Assembly: GCA_947070915.1 (NCBI GenBank)
Contig: CAMTDY010000050.1
Location: 1 to 16,139 of the forward strand
Length of the DNA stretch: 16,139 bases
From: an uncultured Roseburia sp.
GTDB taxonomy: Bacteria > Bacillota > Clostridia > Lachnospirales > Lachnospiraceae
Direction of reading: 5' to 3'
The notes under the pieces were generated by a model. The model was given only the letters and a program-made list of their open reading frames with translations, ran no database searches and was not told the origin of the DNA. Positions 7,594 through 15,377 of this stretch are shown here, in pieces (within the stretch, counting starts at the first letter, position 1; the number at the start of each line of letters is the position of its first letter). The position numbers were made by a program, and so were the translations under genes.

Positions 7594-8664
7594 ATGAAGA
7601 TAACAGCGATGATCATGGCAGGAGGCCGGGGAGAGAGATTCTGGCCGAAAAGCCGGAAAAATCTGCCCAAACAGTTTTTGAGCCTGACTGACGATGGCGT
7701 TACGATGATCCAGCACACAGTGAAGAGGATCCAGCCTCTGGTGAAGATGGAGGATATTTATATTGTTACGAACCGGGATTACAAAGGGCTTGCCATGGAG
7801 CAGCTTCCGGAGCTTCCTGAAGAAAACATTCTGTGTGAGCCTGTCGGCAGGAATACGGCTCCCTGTGTGGGACTGGCAGCGATGCATATCAGTAAAAAAT
7901 ATGAAGACGCGCTGATGATCGTACTTCCCTCGGATCACCTGATCAAGTATAATTCTATGTTTGTGGATGTATTAAAGGATGCCTGTGCCGTGGCGGAAAA
8001 AGGAGACAACCTTACCACCATCGGTATTACGCCCAATTATCCAGAGACCGGATACGGGTATATCAAATTTGATCCGGATCAGAGTGAAGGACGTGCCTAT
8101 GGTGTGGAATGTTTTGTAGAGAAGCCGGATCTCAAGACGGCAAAAGAGTATCTGGCTGATGAATCCTATCTGTGGAACAGCGGCATGTTTGTGTGGAAGA
8201 TTTCCACTATATTAAAAAATATAAAAGAATTTCTGCCAAAGACTTATGAAGGACTTGTGAAGATCAAAGCAGCTATCGGGACCGAAGACCAGGAAACGGT
8301 ACTGGAAACAGAATTTGAGCAGTTTGACTCGGAATCCATCGACTATGGTATTATGGAAAAGGCAGATAATATTTATGTCCTTCCAGGGACCTTCGGCTGG
8401 GATGACGTTGGGTCCTGGCTGGCGGTGGGACGGATCCGCTCCACCAATGAATTTGGCAACACGGTTCAGGGAAATGTGATTACGGTGGAAACTAAAAATT
8501 CTATCATCGAGGGATCGGACAAGCTCATCGCGGCAGTGGGGTTAGAGGACATGATCGTTGTGGATACGGAGGATGCTCTTCTGATCTGCGACAAGAACCA
8601 TGCCGGGGATATTAAAAAAGTTCTTGAAAATCTTAGAATCTGTAACAGAAATGAATACATCTAA
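7594..8664 (+). CDS. manC: Mannose-1-phosphate guanylyltransferase (GDP-mannose pyrophosphorylase)
   Basis: 356 residues. The enzyme joins GTP and mannose-1-phosphate to GDP-mannose plus pyrophosphate. The nucleotidyltransferase signature MAGGRGERFWPKSRKNLPKQF (8-28) is complete, followed by EPVGRNTAP (82-90), LPSDH (111-115), ETGYGYI (151-157), FVEKP (174-178), WNSGMF (194-199), SIDYGIMEK (248-256) and WDDVGSW (269-275), all expected of this family. The protein ends after the short left-handed helix domain. It lacks the C-terminal isomerase cupin of the bifunctional AlgA/ManC type, consistent with a separate manA next door. AAAGGA at 7580-7585 is a good ribosome binding site eight bases before ATG. 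It supplies both the DPM1-like GT2 and Gmd. Confidence 0.95.
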   Translation: MKITAMIMAGGRGERFWPKSRKNLPKQFLSLTDDGVTMIQHTVKRIQPLVKMEDIYIVTNRDYKGLAMEQLPELPEENILCEPVGRNTAPCVGLAAMHISKKYEDALMIVLPSDHLIKYNSMFVDVLKDACAVAEKGDNLTTIGITPNYPETGYGYIKFDPDQSEGRAYGVECFVEKPDLKTAKEYLADESYLWNSGMFVWKISTILKNIKEFLPKTYEGLVKIKAAIGTEDQETVLETEFEQFDSESIDYGIMEKADNIYVLPGTFGWDDVGSWLAVGRIRSTNEFGNTVQGNVITVETKNSIIEGSDKLIAAVGLEDMIVVDTEDALLICDKNHAGDIKKVLENLRICNRNEYI

Positions 8665-8702
8665 GGTTTTTTACAGAAATATGCAATTTGAAAGGAGATA
8701 TC

Positions 8703-9734
8703 ATGAAGAAAGCATTAATTACAGGTATAACAGGACAGGACGGTTCCTATCTGGCGGAACTTCTGCTGGAGAAGGGATATGAAGTATATGGCATTATGCG
8801 CCGTAAGAGCGTAGTTGACTATGGAAATGTAGAGCACATTAAGGATAAGCTGAATTTTATCTATGCCGATATGACGGATGTGGTTTCTCTGATCCGCGCC
8901 ATGCGCATCAGCCAGGCAGATGAGATCTATAATCTGGCAGCACAGTCTTTTGTTGCCACCAGCTGGGAGCAGCCTCTTGCCACAGCTGACATCGATGCCC
9001 TTGGTGTGACGAACATGCTGGAGGCGATCCGCACCGTAAAACCAGAGGCGAGATTTTATCAGGCTTCCACCAGTGAGATGTTTGGACTGGTTCAGGAGAT
9101 GCCACAGAAGGAAACAACGCCGTTTTACCCGCGTTCCCCTTATGGTGTGGCAAAGGTGTATGGACACTGGATCACCAAGAACTATCGTGAGAGCTATGAT
9201 ATGTATGCCTGCTCTGGTATTCTTTTCAACCATGAATCCGAGAGACGTGGCCTGGAGTTTGTTACCCGTAAAATCACGGACGCAGTAGCAAGGATCAAAC
9301 TGGGTGTGCAGGATCATGTGGAGCTGGGAAATATGGATTCCAAGAGAGACTGGGGACACTCCAAGGATTATGTTCATGCGATGTGGCTCATGCTGCAGCA
9401 GGAAAAAGCAGATGACTATGTAGTGGCTACTGGAGAGACCCGTACGGTCCGTGAGTTTGTGGAGCTGGCTTTTGGCCATGTCGGCATCGATGTGGAGTGG
9501 AAGGGCCAGGGTGTGGATGAGATCGGAGTGGATAAAGCTACTGGTAAGACTATCGTGACGATCAATCCGAGATTCTTCCGTCCGGCAGAGGTAGAGGTAC
9601 TTCTGGGAGATCCTGCGAAGGCAGAGAAGGTTCTGGGATGGAAGCGGAACATTTCTTTCAGCCAGCTGGTGGAGGGAATGGTAAAGAACGATCTGGCACT
9701 GGTTGAGAAGGAGATCAAAGTACAGTCCATCTGA
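8703..9734 (+). CDS. gmd: GDP-mannose 4,6-dehydratase
   Basis: 343 residues of the extended short-chain dehydrogenase family. It converts GDP-mannose to GDP-4-keto-6-deoxymannose using bound NADP. The cofactor loop GITGQDG (8-14) is complete, and ASTSEMFG (121-128) supplies catalytic T123 and E125. Y147-GVA-K151 is the tyrosine-lysine pair, with the same spacing as in E. coli Gmd. RRKS (33-36), FNHESERRG and the DWGHSKDYVHAMW block are diagnostic of Gmd. A TTG at 8688 is in frame, but AAAGGAG (8691-8697) lies between it and ATG 8703 at five-base spacing, so 8703 is the start. The product can lead to GDP-D-rhamnose, GDP-L-fucose or GDP-6-deoxytalose. The reductase found next decides in favour of D-rhamnose. 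Confidence 0.97.
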   Translation: MKKALITGITGQDGSYLAELLLEKGYEVYGIMRRKSVVDYGNVEHIKDKLNFIYADMTDVVSLIRAMRISQADEIYNLAAQSFVATSWEQPLATADIDALGVTNMLEAIRTVKPEARFYQASTSEMFGLVQEMPQKETTPFYPRSPYGVAKVYGHWITKNYRESYDMYACSGILFNHESERRGLEFVTRKITDAVARIKLGVQDHVELGNMDSKRDWGHSKDYVHAMWLMLQQEKADDYVVATGETRTVREFVELAFGHVGIDVEWKGQGVDEIGVDKATGKTIVTINPRFFRPAEVEVLLGDPAKAEKVLGWKRNISFSQLVEGMVKNDLALVEKEIKVQSI

Positions 9735-9786
9735 AATATTTGGCGTCAAACATGATGTATGTCATGAGGCGCTGTTACATTAGCTT

Positions 9787-9833
9787 AGCGGCGCGAATTG
9801 GAACCCGCCTGAAAACGGAGAATTCGCGCCGCT
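9787..9833. repeat. Perfect 13-bp inverted repeat in the gmd-rmd gap
   Basis: AGCGGCGCGAATT (9787-9799) pairs with AATTCGCGCCGCT (9821-9833) around a 21-base loop that has its own CCG/CGG arms. It lies in the 178-base gap 9735-9912, unusually long for this compact cluster. The gap also has CATGA/TCATG (9751-9766). There is no T-run on either side, so a classic terminator is unlikely, and I found no convincing promoter. It may be a dispersed intergenic repeat or an mRNA element. Confidence 0.8.
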
Positions 9834-9912
9834 GCCTTATATATTCCTCTATAGAACGAGGGAGTGCAGCAATCCTGCAGGACAGGAAAATAAGTGCTAA
9901 CTGGAGGAAATA

Positions 9913-10857
9913 ATGAAAAAAGTATTGATTATCGGCGGTGCCGGATTTGTAGGGCGGTATCTGGCAGAATATCTGACTGGGGAATGTGGATATGAGGTCA
10001 GTATAACAAAAATGAAACAGGAAGTGCTGGAAGAAGCGAACTGCAACATACTGGATATGGATCTTCTTGTAAAAGAAGAGGTGGAGCAGGTATTGGAGAA
10101 GTGTGCTCCGGATTATATTTTCCACCTGGCGGCCCAGAGCTCTGTGGCCCTATCCTGGTCCAACCCGCAGCTTACGGTGGATGTAAACATTAAGGGGACA
10201 TTAAATCTGCTGGATGTGTTAAAAGAAATAAAGTATCCGGGAAGAGTGCTTTTGATCGGATCCGGAGAGGAATATGGCTATGTCAATCCCGATGAGGTTC
10301 CGATCTCCGAGGATACGGTTCTGCGCCCCGGAAATATCTATGCCGCCACAAAAGGGTGCCAGAATATGCTGGCGTCGATCTATGCCAGGGCATACCAGCT
10401 GAATCTTGTAATGGTCCGCGCCTTTAACCATGTGGGGCCGAGGCAGTCCCCTCAGTTTGTGGTGTCGGATTTTTGTAAACAGGTAGTGGAAGTGGAAAAA
10501 GGTCTCCGGGAGCCGGTGATCCATGTGGGAAATCTGAAAGCAAAAAGGGATTTTACAGATGTGAGAGATGTGACCGCCGCCTATGAGTGCCTGGTACGTC
10601 AGGGACACGCTGGGGAGACCTATAATGTGGGAGCGGGAAATGCGTATTCGATCCAGGAGATCTTAGATCAGATCATTGCCCTTTCCGGACAGGAGATCCG
10701 GGTGGAGGTGGAGGCGGAACGGCTGCGGCCCATCGATGTGCCGATCATCTCAGCCGATATAACGAAAATTACAGAGCATACGGATTGGACGCGGAAGATC
10801 AGTCTGGAAAAGACACTGGAAGATACGCTGGATTATTGGAGAGAGCAGATTTCATAG
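9913..10857 (+). CDS. rmd: GDP-4-keto-6-deoxy-D-mannose reductase (GDP-D-rhamnose forming)
   Basis: 314 residues, an NAD(P)-binding epimerase/dehydratase-family reductase. GGAGFVG (8-14) is the cofactor loop; FHLAAQSSVALSW (70-82), GSGEEYG (116-122) and Y143-AAT-K147 give the catalytic layout. RAFNHVGPRQSPQFVVSDF (169-187) followed by VIHVGNLKAKRDFTDVRDV is the block I associate with Rmd, which reduces GDP-4-keto-6-deoxymannose at C4 to GDP-D-rhamnose. The L-fucose synthase (Fcl) signature with its serine-cysteine active site and C3/C5 epimerase residues is not present. A C4-epimeric GDP-6-deoxytalose product cannot be excluded from sequence alone. GGAGGA at 9903-9908 precedes ATG. The 178-base gap before it is the only long one within the sugar-nucleotide module. 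Confidence 0.85.
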   Translation: MKKVLIIGGAGFVGRYLAEYLTGECGYEVSITKMKQEVLEEANCNILDMDLLVKEEVEQVLEKCAPDYIFHLAAQSSVALSWSNPQLTVDVNIKGTLNLLDVLKEIKYPGRVLLIGSGEEYGYVNPDEVPISEDTVLRPGNIYAATKGCQNMLASIYARAYQLNLVMVRAFNHVGPRQSPQFVVSDFCKQVVEVEKGLREPVIHVGNLKAKRDFTDVRDVTAAYECLVRQGHAGETYNVGAGNAYSIQEILDQIIALSGQEIRVEVEAERLRPIDVPIISADITKITEHTDWTRKISLEKTLEDTLDYWREQIS

Positions 10858-10884
10858 CGGAGGATATATAAGGAGGAATGACAG

Positions 10885-12564
10885 ATGATGGATATTATTT
10901 CTAATTATAAAAGATGGGTGGAGCAGGTAAAGGAAGAGGATCTGCTGGAAGAATTAAAGAGTGTGGAGGGGAAGGAAGAAGAGATTAACGACCGCTTTTA
11001 CCGGGAGCTGGAGTTTGGCACCGGCGGGCTCCGCGGCGTGATCGGCGCCGGGACCTACCGCATGAATGTGCACACTGTGGCAAAAGCGACCCAGGGCTAC
11101 AGCAATTATTTGAAAAAGGTTGTGGCAGAGCCTTCGGTGGCCATCGCCTATGACAGCCGGATCAAATCCGATGTATTTGCCAGAACAGCCGCCGGGGTTT
11201 TTGCGGCAAATGGCATCCAGGTTCATATCTATAAAGAATTGATGCCCACACCGGCGTTGTCCTATGCGGTGCGCGCCCTTCACTGTGACGGCGGCATCGT
11301 GGTAACGGCAAGCCACAATCCGGCGAAATACAATGGGTATAAGGTGTACGGGGCAGATGGCTGCCAGATCACGCTGGAGGTGGCAGAAGCCATCCTGCAT
11401 GAGATCGGCGGCGTGGATGTATTTGATGATGTGGTGCAGATGGATTTTGAAGAGGGATGCGGTCAGGGAAAGATTCATTTTATCGGGGAAGATGTCATCA
11501 CTGGATTTATCGATGCGGTGTCTGAGAGGGCGCTGAACCCGAAAGAAATCGACAAGGATGTATCTATCGTATATACGCCGCTAAACGGTACCGGACGTAT
11601 GCCGGTGACAAGATGTCTGAGGGAAAACGGATATACCAGGATTACGATCCCGGCGGAGCAGGAGATGCCGGACGGGAATTTTACCACCTGTCCCTATCCG
11701 AATCCGGAGATCCGAGAAGCTCTTGAGGTCGGCTTGAAAAAAGCGAAAGAGATCGGAAGTGACCTGTTGCTGGCGACGGATCCGGACTGTGACCGCGTGG
11801 GCATCGCCGTGAGGGATGGAGAAGATTATAAGCTCATATCCGGCAATCAGATGGGAATCCTGCTCTTTGACTATATCTGCAAAACTTATACCGACAATGG
11901 AACGATGCCAAAAGATCCGGTGGTAGTGACTACCATTGTGTCCACAAAGATGATCGATAAGATCGCCGCCGATTATGGCGTGGAGGTAAGGCGGGTGCTT
12001 ACAGGATTCAAGTTTATCGGTGAGCAGATCGGCTTTCTGGAGGCGGCGGGAGAGGCGGACCGTTATGTTTTCGGTTTTGAAGAGAGTTATGGATATCTCA
12101 GCGGCAGCCACGTAAGGGATAAGGATGGTGTCAACGGGTCTTTGCTGATCTGTGAGATGTTTGCCCATTATAAAGCAAAAGGCCGTTCTCTTGTGGAGGT
12201 ATTGAACGCTCTTTATGAGAAGTATGGGTACTTTAAGGAGGCGCTGCAGTCCATCACTTTTGAGGGCGCCAGCGGGGCAAAGAAGATGACAGAACTGATG
12301 GATTCCCTCAGAAAGAACCCGCCCTCAGAGATCGCCGGATTTAAGGTGGAGGATGTGAAAGACTATGGAGCAGGAGTGGGAGATCTCCCTAAATCCAACG
12401 TGCTGGAATTTAATATGGAAAATGACGTAAATGTGCTGGTAAGGCCGTCAGGAACGGAGCCAAAGATCAAGATGTACTATCTGGTGAAGGGAGACAGCGA
12501 GGAGGCTGGAGACCGGATCACAGCCTCTCTGGAAGCATATTTTACGGAGGTATGTAAGGGATGA
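10885..12564 (+). CDS. PGM2-type alpha-D-phosphohexomutase (phosphomannomutase/phosphoglucomutase)
   Basis: 559 residues, the long PgcA/PGM2 type and not the roughly 450-residue AlgC/ManB type. The phosphoserine loop is TASHNPAKYNG (S143). Magnesium is bound by D299, D301 and D303 in DPDCDR. The sugar-recognition loop reads GFEESYGY (E399, E400) and the phosphate-binding loop RPSGTEPK (520-527). FGTGGLRG (44-51) is the family's N-terminal block. AAGGAGG (10870-10876) lies eight bases before ATG 10885; a second ATG follows immediately. In this cluster no other gene supplies mannose-1-phosphate from ManA's product, so a phosphomannomutase role is likely. The same family makes glucose-1-phosphate in Bacillus, and both activities may coexist. 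Its stop codon overlaps the next start (ATGA), indicating coupled translation. Confidence 0.93.
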   Translation: MMDIISNYKRWVEQVKEEDLLEELKSVEGKEEEINDRFYRELEFGTGGLRGVIGAGTYRMNVHTVAKATQGYSNYLKKVVAEPSVAIAYDSRIKSDVFARTAAGVFAANGIQVHIYKELMPTPALSYAVRALHCDGGIVVTASHNPAKYNGYKVYGADGCQITLEVAEAILHEIGGVDVFDDVVQMDFEEGCGQGKIHFIGEDVITGFIDAVSERALNPKEIDKDVSIVYTPLNGTGRMPVTRCLRENGYTRITIPAEQEMPDGNFTTCPYPNPEIREALEVGLKKAKEIGSDLLLATDPDCDRVGIAVRDGEDYKLISGNQMGILLFDYICKTYTDNGTMPKDPVVVTTIVSTKMIDKIAADYGVEVRRVLTGFKFIGEQIGFLEAAGEADRYVFGFEESYGYLSGSHVRDKDGVNGSLLICEMFAHYKAKGRSLVEVLNALYEKYGYFKEALQSITFEGASGAKKMTELMDSLRKNPPSEIAGFKVEDVKDYGAGVGDLPKSNVLEFNMENDVNVLVRPSGTEPKIKMYYLVKGDSEEAGDRITASLEAYFTEVCKG

Positions 12565-15377
12565 AAAGAAATAAAAAGCAAAAGGCACTCTGCTTTTTGC
12601 TTTTATTTTCCGTTGTTTTTGTGGTAGTTTTTGGCTGCACGTATTTCGTTTTCTGGAAGAATGGAAAGTCCTTTATCTGGAATTATGACGGCATCAAACA
12701 GCATTATGCGGCGCTCTGTTACCTGGGCAGATATTATCGGGAATTTTTTTCTGGTATGCTGCGGGGGGATTTTGTGCCGCCAATGTTTGACCTCTCCCTG
12801 GGAATGGGGGAAGATATAATAACCACCCTGAATTTCTACGGGCTGGGAGATCCACTGACCTTACTGGCAGCGCTGGTGCCGGAGGAGAAGACGGAATACC
12901 TGTATGATCTTCTGGTGGTTCTCCGGATGTATCTGGCGGGGCTTTCCTTTTCCTGGTGCTGCCGGAAAAAGGGAAGAGGCTGGAGCGTTACCCTGATCGG
13001 GGCGCTGGTGTATGTTTTTTCTGGTTATATACTGCATGTGGCAGTAAAGCACCCCTTCTTTGTCATTCCTATGATCTTCCTGCCGCTGGCGGTGGTGGGA
13101 GTGGACCGGGCGCTGGAGAATAAGAAACTGACACTGCTAATGCTTGTCGCCTTTTTTACCGCTCTGAACGGATTTTATTTTTTCTATATGAACACGATCT
13201 TTCTGGGGATCTACGCATTGATCCGGATGATCTGCCAGAAAAAACTGTTTGTCCGTTGCTGGCGGTGCATAGCGGCATATGTCATGGGAACGGCGATGGC
13301 GGGAATACTTTTTGTGCCATCCATCGCGGCGTATCTTTCCAGTACCCGTAGTGAGAGCGCTTTTGATCCTGGGAACTTGCTGCTTTTTGATGCCAGCCGT
13401 TATAATGCCATTTTGACACGGATCATTGGGCCGCCCAGGATCACCTGGGACTATCTGGGGATGGTTTCTCTCGTACTGCCGGCGGTTCTTGTGCTCTTTG
13501 CCGCCGCACGGAGGAAGAATCTGGAGTTAAAGGCAAATATTCTGTGTTGGACGATACTGATGCTGGTTCCTTTTGGCGGCTATATGATGAATGGCTTTTC
13601 ATATGTTTCCGGGCGTTTTCTGTACTTAACTACTTTTGTATATGCCCTGGGTATGGTTTATGGGCTGCCGGAACTGTTAAAACTGACGAGAAAAAAACTC
13701 CTGGTCTGTCTCGGCGCTGCAGGGATCTATTTGGTTCTGGTAATTCTTTCCAAGGACGTGGACCAGCTCACCGGTTGGTTTGGTTTTGCCATGCTGGCGG
13801 GGACACTGCTGGTACTGCTGCTCTGGAACTGGTGCCAGGCAAAAGAGGGCTTTGGGGGAAGACAGCTGCCCCCATCCCTGGCGGGATGGCTGAAAAAGAA
13901 TATTTTTGTGCTGCTTACCTTGACAGTTTGTTTGAATATCATAGGCAGCGGATGGCTCCTGTTCAGTAATAAAGGACAGGGGTATGGGGAGAGTTTTATC
14001 GGCCGGGGAAGGGCATACCAGTACGTCGCGGGCTCCCCGGAGGCAGAGGTGAAGGAAGAAGCAGAGAAAGAAGCCTCCCAGATCGGTGCGGTCAAGGGGA
14101 TTTACCGGACAGATTCTCCGGCGAAGCGGACGGAAAACACCGGAATGATCACTGGGAAGTATGGGGTATCCAGTTATTTCAGCATGTCCAACCCCAACCG
14201 GATCCAGTATCTTCTCCAGATGCAGGACGGCGGGGTGTCAGACAGCATGTTTAAGATCCAGGGACTGGATGACCGCACCTGGCTGGCAGCCCTGGCATCT
14301 GTGGGATACTATGCGGTGGAACAGGGAAAGGAGTACCAGCTTCCCTATGGATATAAGCTGGTTAGGGAGTTTAAGCGGGGGAAGAAGACCTATGGACTAT
14401 ATGAAAATCAGTATTTCCTTCCCCTTGGTATTACCTATGACAGTTATATGACGGAAGAACAGCTGGATAAAGAGGTCAGCAGGGATGGTGTGAAGCTGCA
14501 GGAGCTCATGCTTAAGACGGTGATCCTGAAAGAGGCGGATCTGACCGATGCGGCTTCTGGTTTACAGAGTGAACTGGGAGAGGTGAGCAGAAGGAGCAGT
14601 GTGCCAGAACTAAACAGCAGAGAGATTCCCTATGAGATCCAATCTACGAACCAGGTTGAGATCCGGGGAGGAAAGGCTGTGGTGAAGAAAAATGGGGGAA
14701 GCCTTACCCTTCGCCTGCGGGAGCCCCTGCCGGAGTCAGAGGTGTACCTGCGTCTTCCGGGGTATCAGATGGCACAGAAGAACCGGACCTATTGTGACAT
14801 AACAGCGGTCAGAGGAAAGCAGAAAAAGACCATCCGGGCGCTGACAAATCAGTGGAATTGGTACTTTGGCAGAGAGGAATATTTGTTTCATCTCGGCATG
14901 GCAGAGGGGCGGGAAGGAGAAACCCTCTGTAAGATCCGTTTCCAGTTCAAAGGCAGCTTTGATCTGGAGAAGTTAAGGCTTATCGCCCAGGGAATGGAAG
15001 ATTATGAGGAAACGATCCTGGCGAGGAAAGAACACGCCCTGGAACATGTGGTGACTGATAAAAATTGCATTCGCGGCGATGTGACAGTGCCGGCGGACCA
15101 ACTGCTGTTCTTATCCATTCCCTATAGCGGGGGGTGGAAGGCAGTGGTCAATGGAAAGGAGACTCCGCTCTGCCGTGCTAATACGGCCTATATGGCACTG
15201 CCGTTAAAAGCGGGCGACAATTCTGTGGAGCTGTATTATGAGACGCCTTATCTCAGGCTGGGGCTTGTCATCAGCCTGGCAGGACTTCTGTCATGGGCCG
15301 GTTATTGGATCGCCTGCAGTGTTTTGAAAAAGAGAGCGGCAGAAAAGAAGGAGAGAAGCGGTGGAATATCAATATAA
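12561..15377 (+). CDS. YfhO-family membrane protein (GT-C-type transferase candidate)
   Basis: 938 residues, close to the usual YfhO length. TM1 (about 9-32) is followed by an outside loop with SFIWNYDGIKQHY (D43), then FDLSLGMGEDIITTLNFYGLGDPL (76-99), the YfhO counterpart of the GT-C catalytic loop. About a dozen further hydrophobic segments run to roughly residue 475. A large soluble part follows, and the C-terminal block SIPYSGGWKAVVNGKETPL with LPLKAGDNSVELYYETP and a last TM helix is a YfhO hallmark. Bacillus YfhO works with a GT2 and GtcA to glycosylate lipoteichoic acid outside the cell. A DPM1-like GT2 and a GtrA protein are both in this window. GGAGG at 12546-12550 precedes ATG, which overlaps the hexomutase stop by four bases. 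The acceptor polymer is unknown. Confidence 0.87.
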   Translation: MKRNKKQKALCFLLLFSVVFVVVFGCTYFVFWKNGKSFIWNYDGIKQHYAALCYLGRYYREFFSGMLRGDFVPPMFDLSLGMGEDIITTLNFYGLGDPLTLLAALVPEEKTEYLYDLLVVLRMYLAGLSFSWCCRKKGRGWSVTLIGALVYVFSGYILHVAVKHPFFVIPMIFLPLAVVGVDRALENKKLTLLMLVAFFTALNGFYFFYMNTIFLGIYALIRMICQKKLFVRCWRCIAAYVMGTAMAGILFVPSIAAYLSSTRSESAFDPGNLLLFDASRYNAILTRIIGPPRITWDYLGMVSLVLPAVLVLFAAARRKNLELKANILCWTILMLVPFGGYMMNGFSYVSGRFLYLTTFVYALGMVYGLPELLKLTRKKLLVCLGAAGIYLVLVILSKDVDQLTGWFGFAMLAGTLLVLLLWNWCQAKEGFGGRQLPPSLAGWLKKNIFVLLTLTVCLNIIGSGWLLFSNKGQGYGESFIGRGRAYQYVAGSPEAEVKEEAEKEASQIGAVKGIYRTDSPAKRTENTGMITGKYGVSSYFSMSNPNRIQYLLQMQDGGVSDSMFKIQGLDDRTWLAALASVGYYAVEQGKEYQLPYGYKLVREFKRGKKTYGLYENQYFLPLGITYDSYMTEEQLDKEVSRDGVKLQELMLKTVILKEADLTDAASGLQSELGEVSRRSSVPELNSREIPYEIQSTNQVEIRGGKAVVKKNGGSLTLRLREPLPESEVYLRLPGYQMAQKNRTYCDITAVRGKQKKTIRALTNQWNWYFGREEYLFHLGMAEGREGETLCKIRFQFKGSFDLEKLRLIAQGMEDYEETILARKEHALEHVVTDKNCIRGDVTVPADQLLFLSIPYSGGWKAVVNGKETPLCRANTAYMALPLKAGDNSVELYYETPYLRLGLVISLAGLLSWAGYWIACSVLKKRAAEKKERSGGISI

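Noticed and set aside
8715..9749. A 344-codon open frame on the - strand opposite gmd
   Set aside because: It is an antisense shadow of a strongly conserved gmd gene. Its translation is rich in His, Cys and Ser with no recognisable domain, and it has no supporting ribosome binding site.
9837..9855. Promoter for rmd (TATATT or TATAGA)
   Set aside because: Neither -10-like hexamer has a recognisable -35 at 16-18 bases upstream.
9913..10857. GDP-L-fucose synthase (Fcl/WcaG)
   Set aside because: The Fcl active-site pattern is absent, and the RAFNHVGPRQSPQFVVSDF block fits Rmd reductases better.
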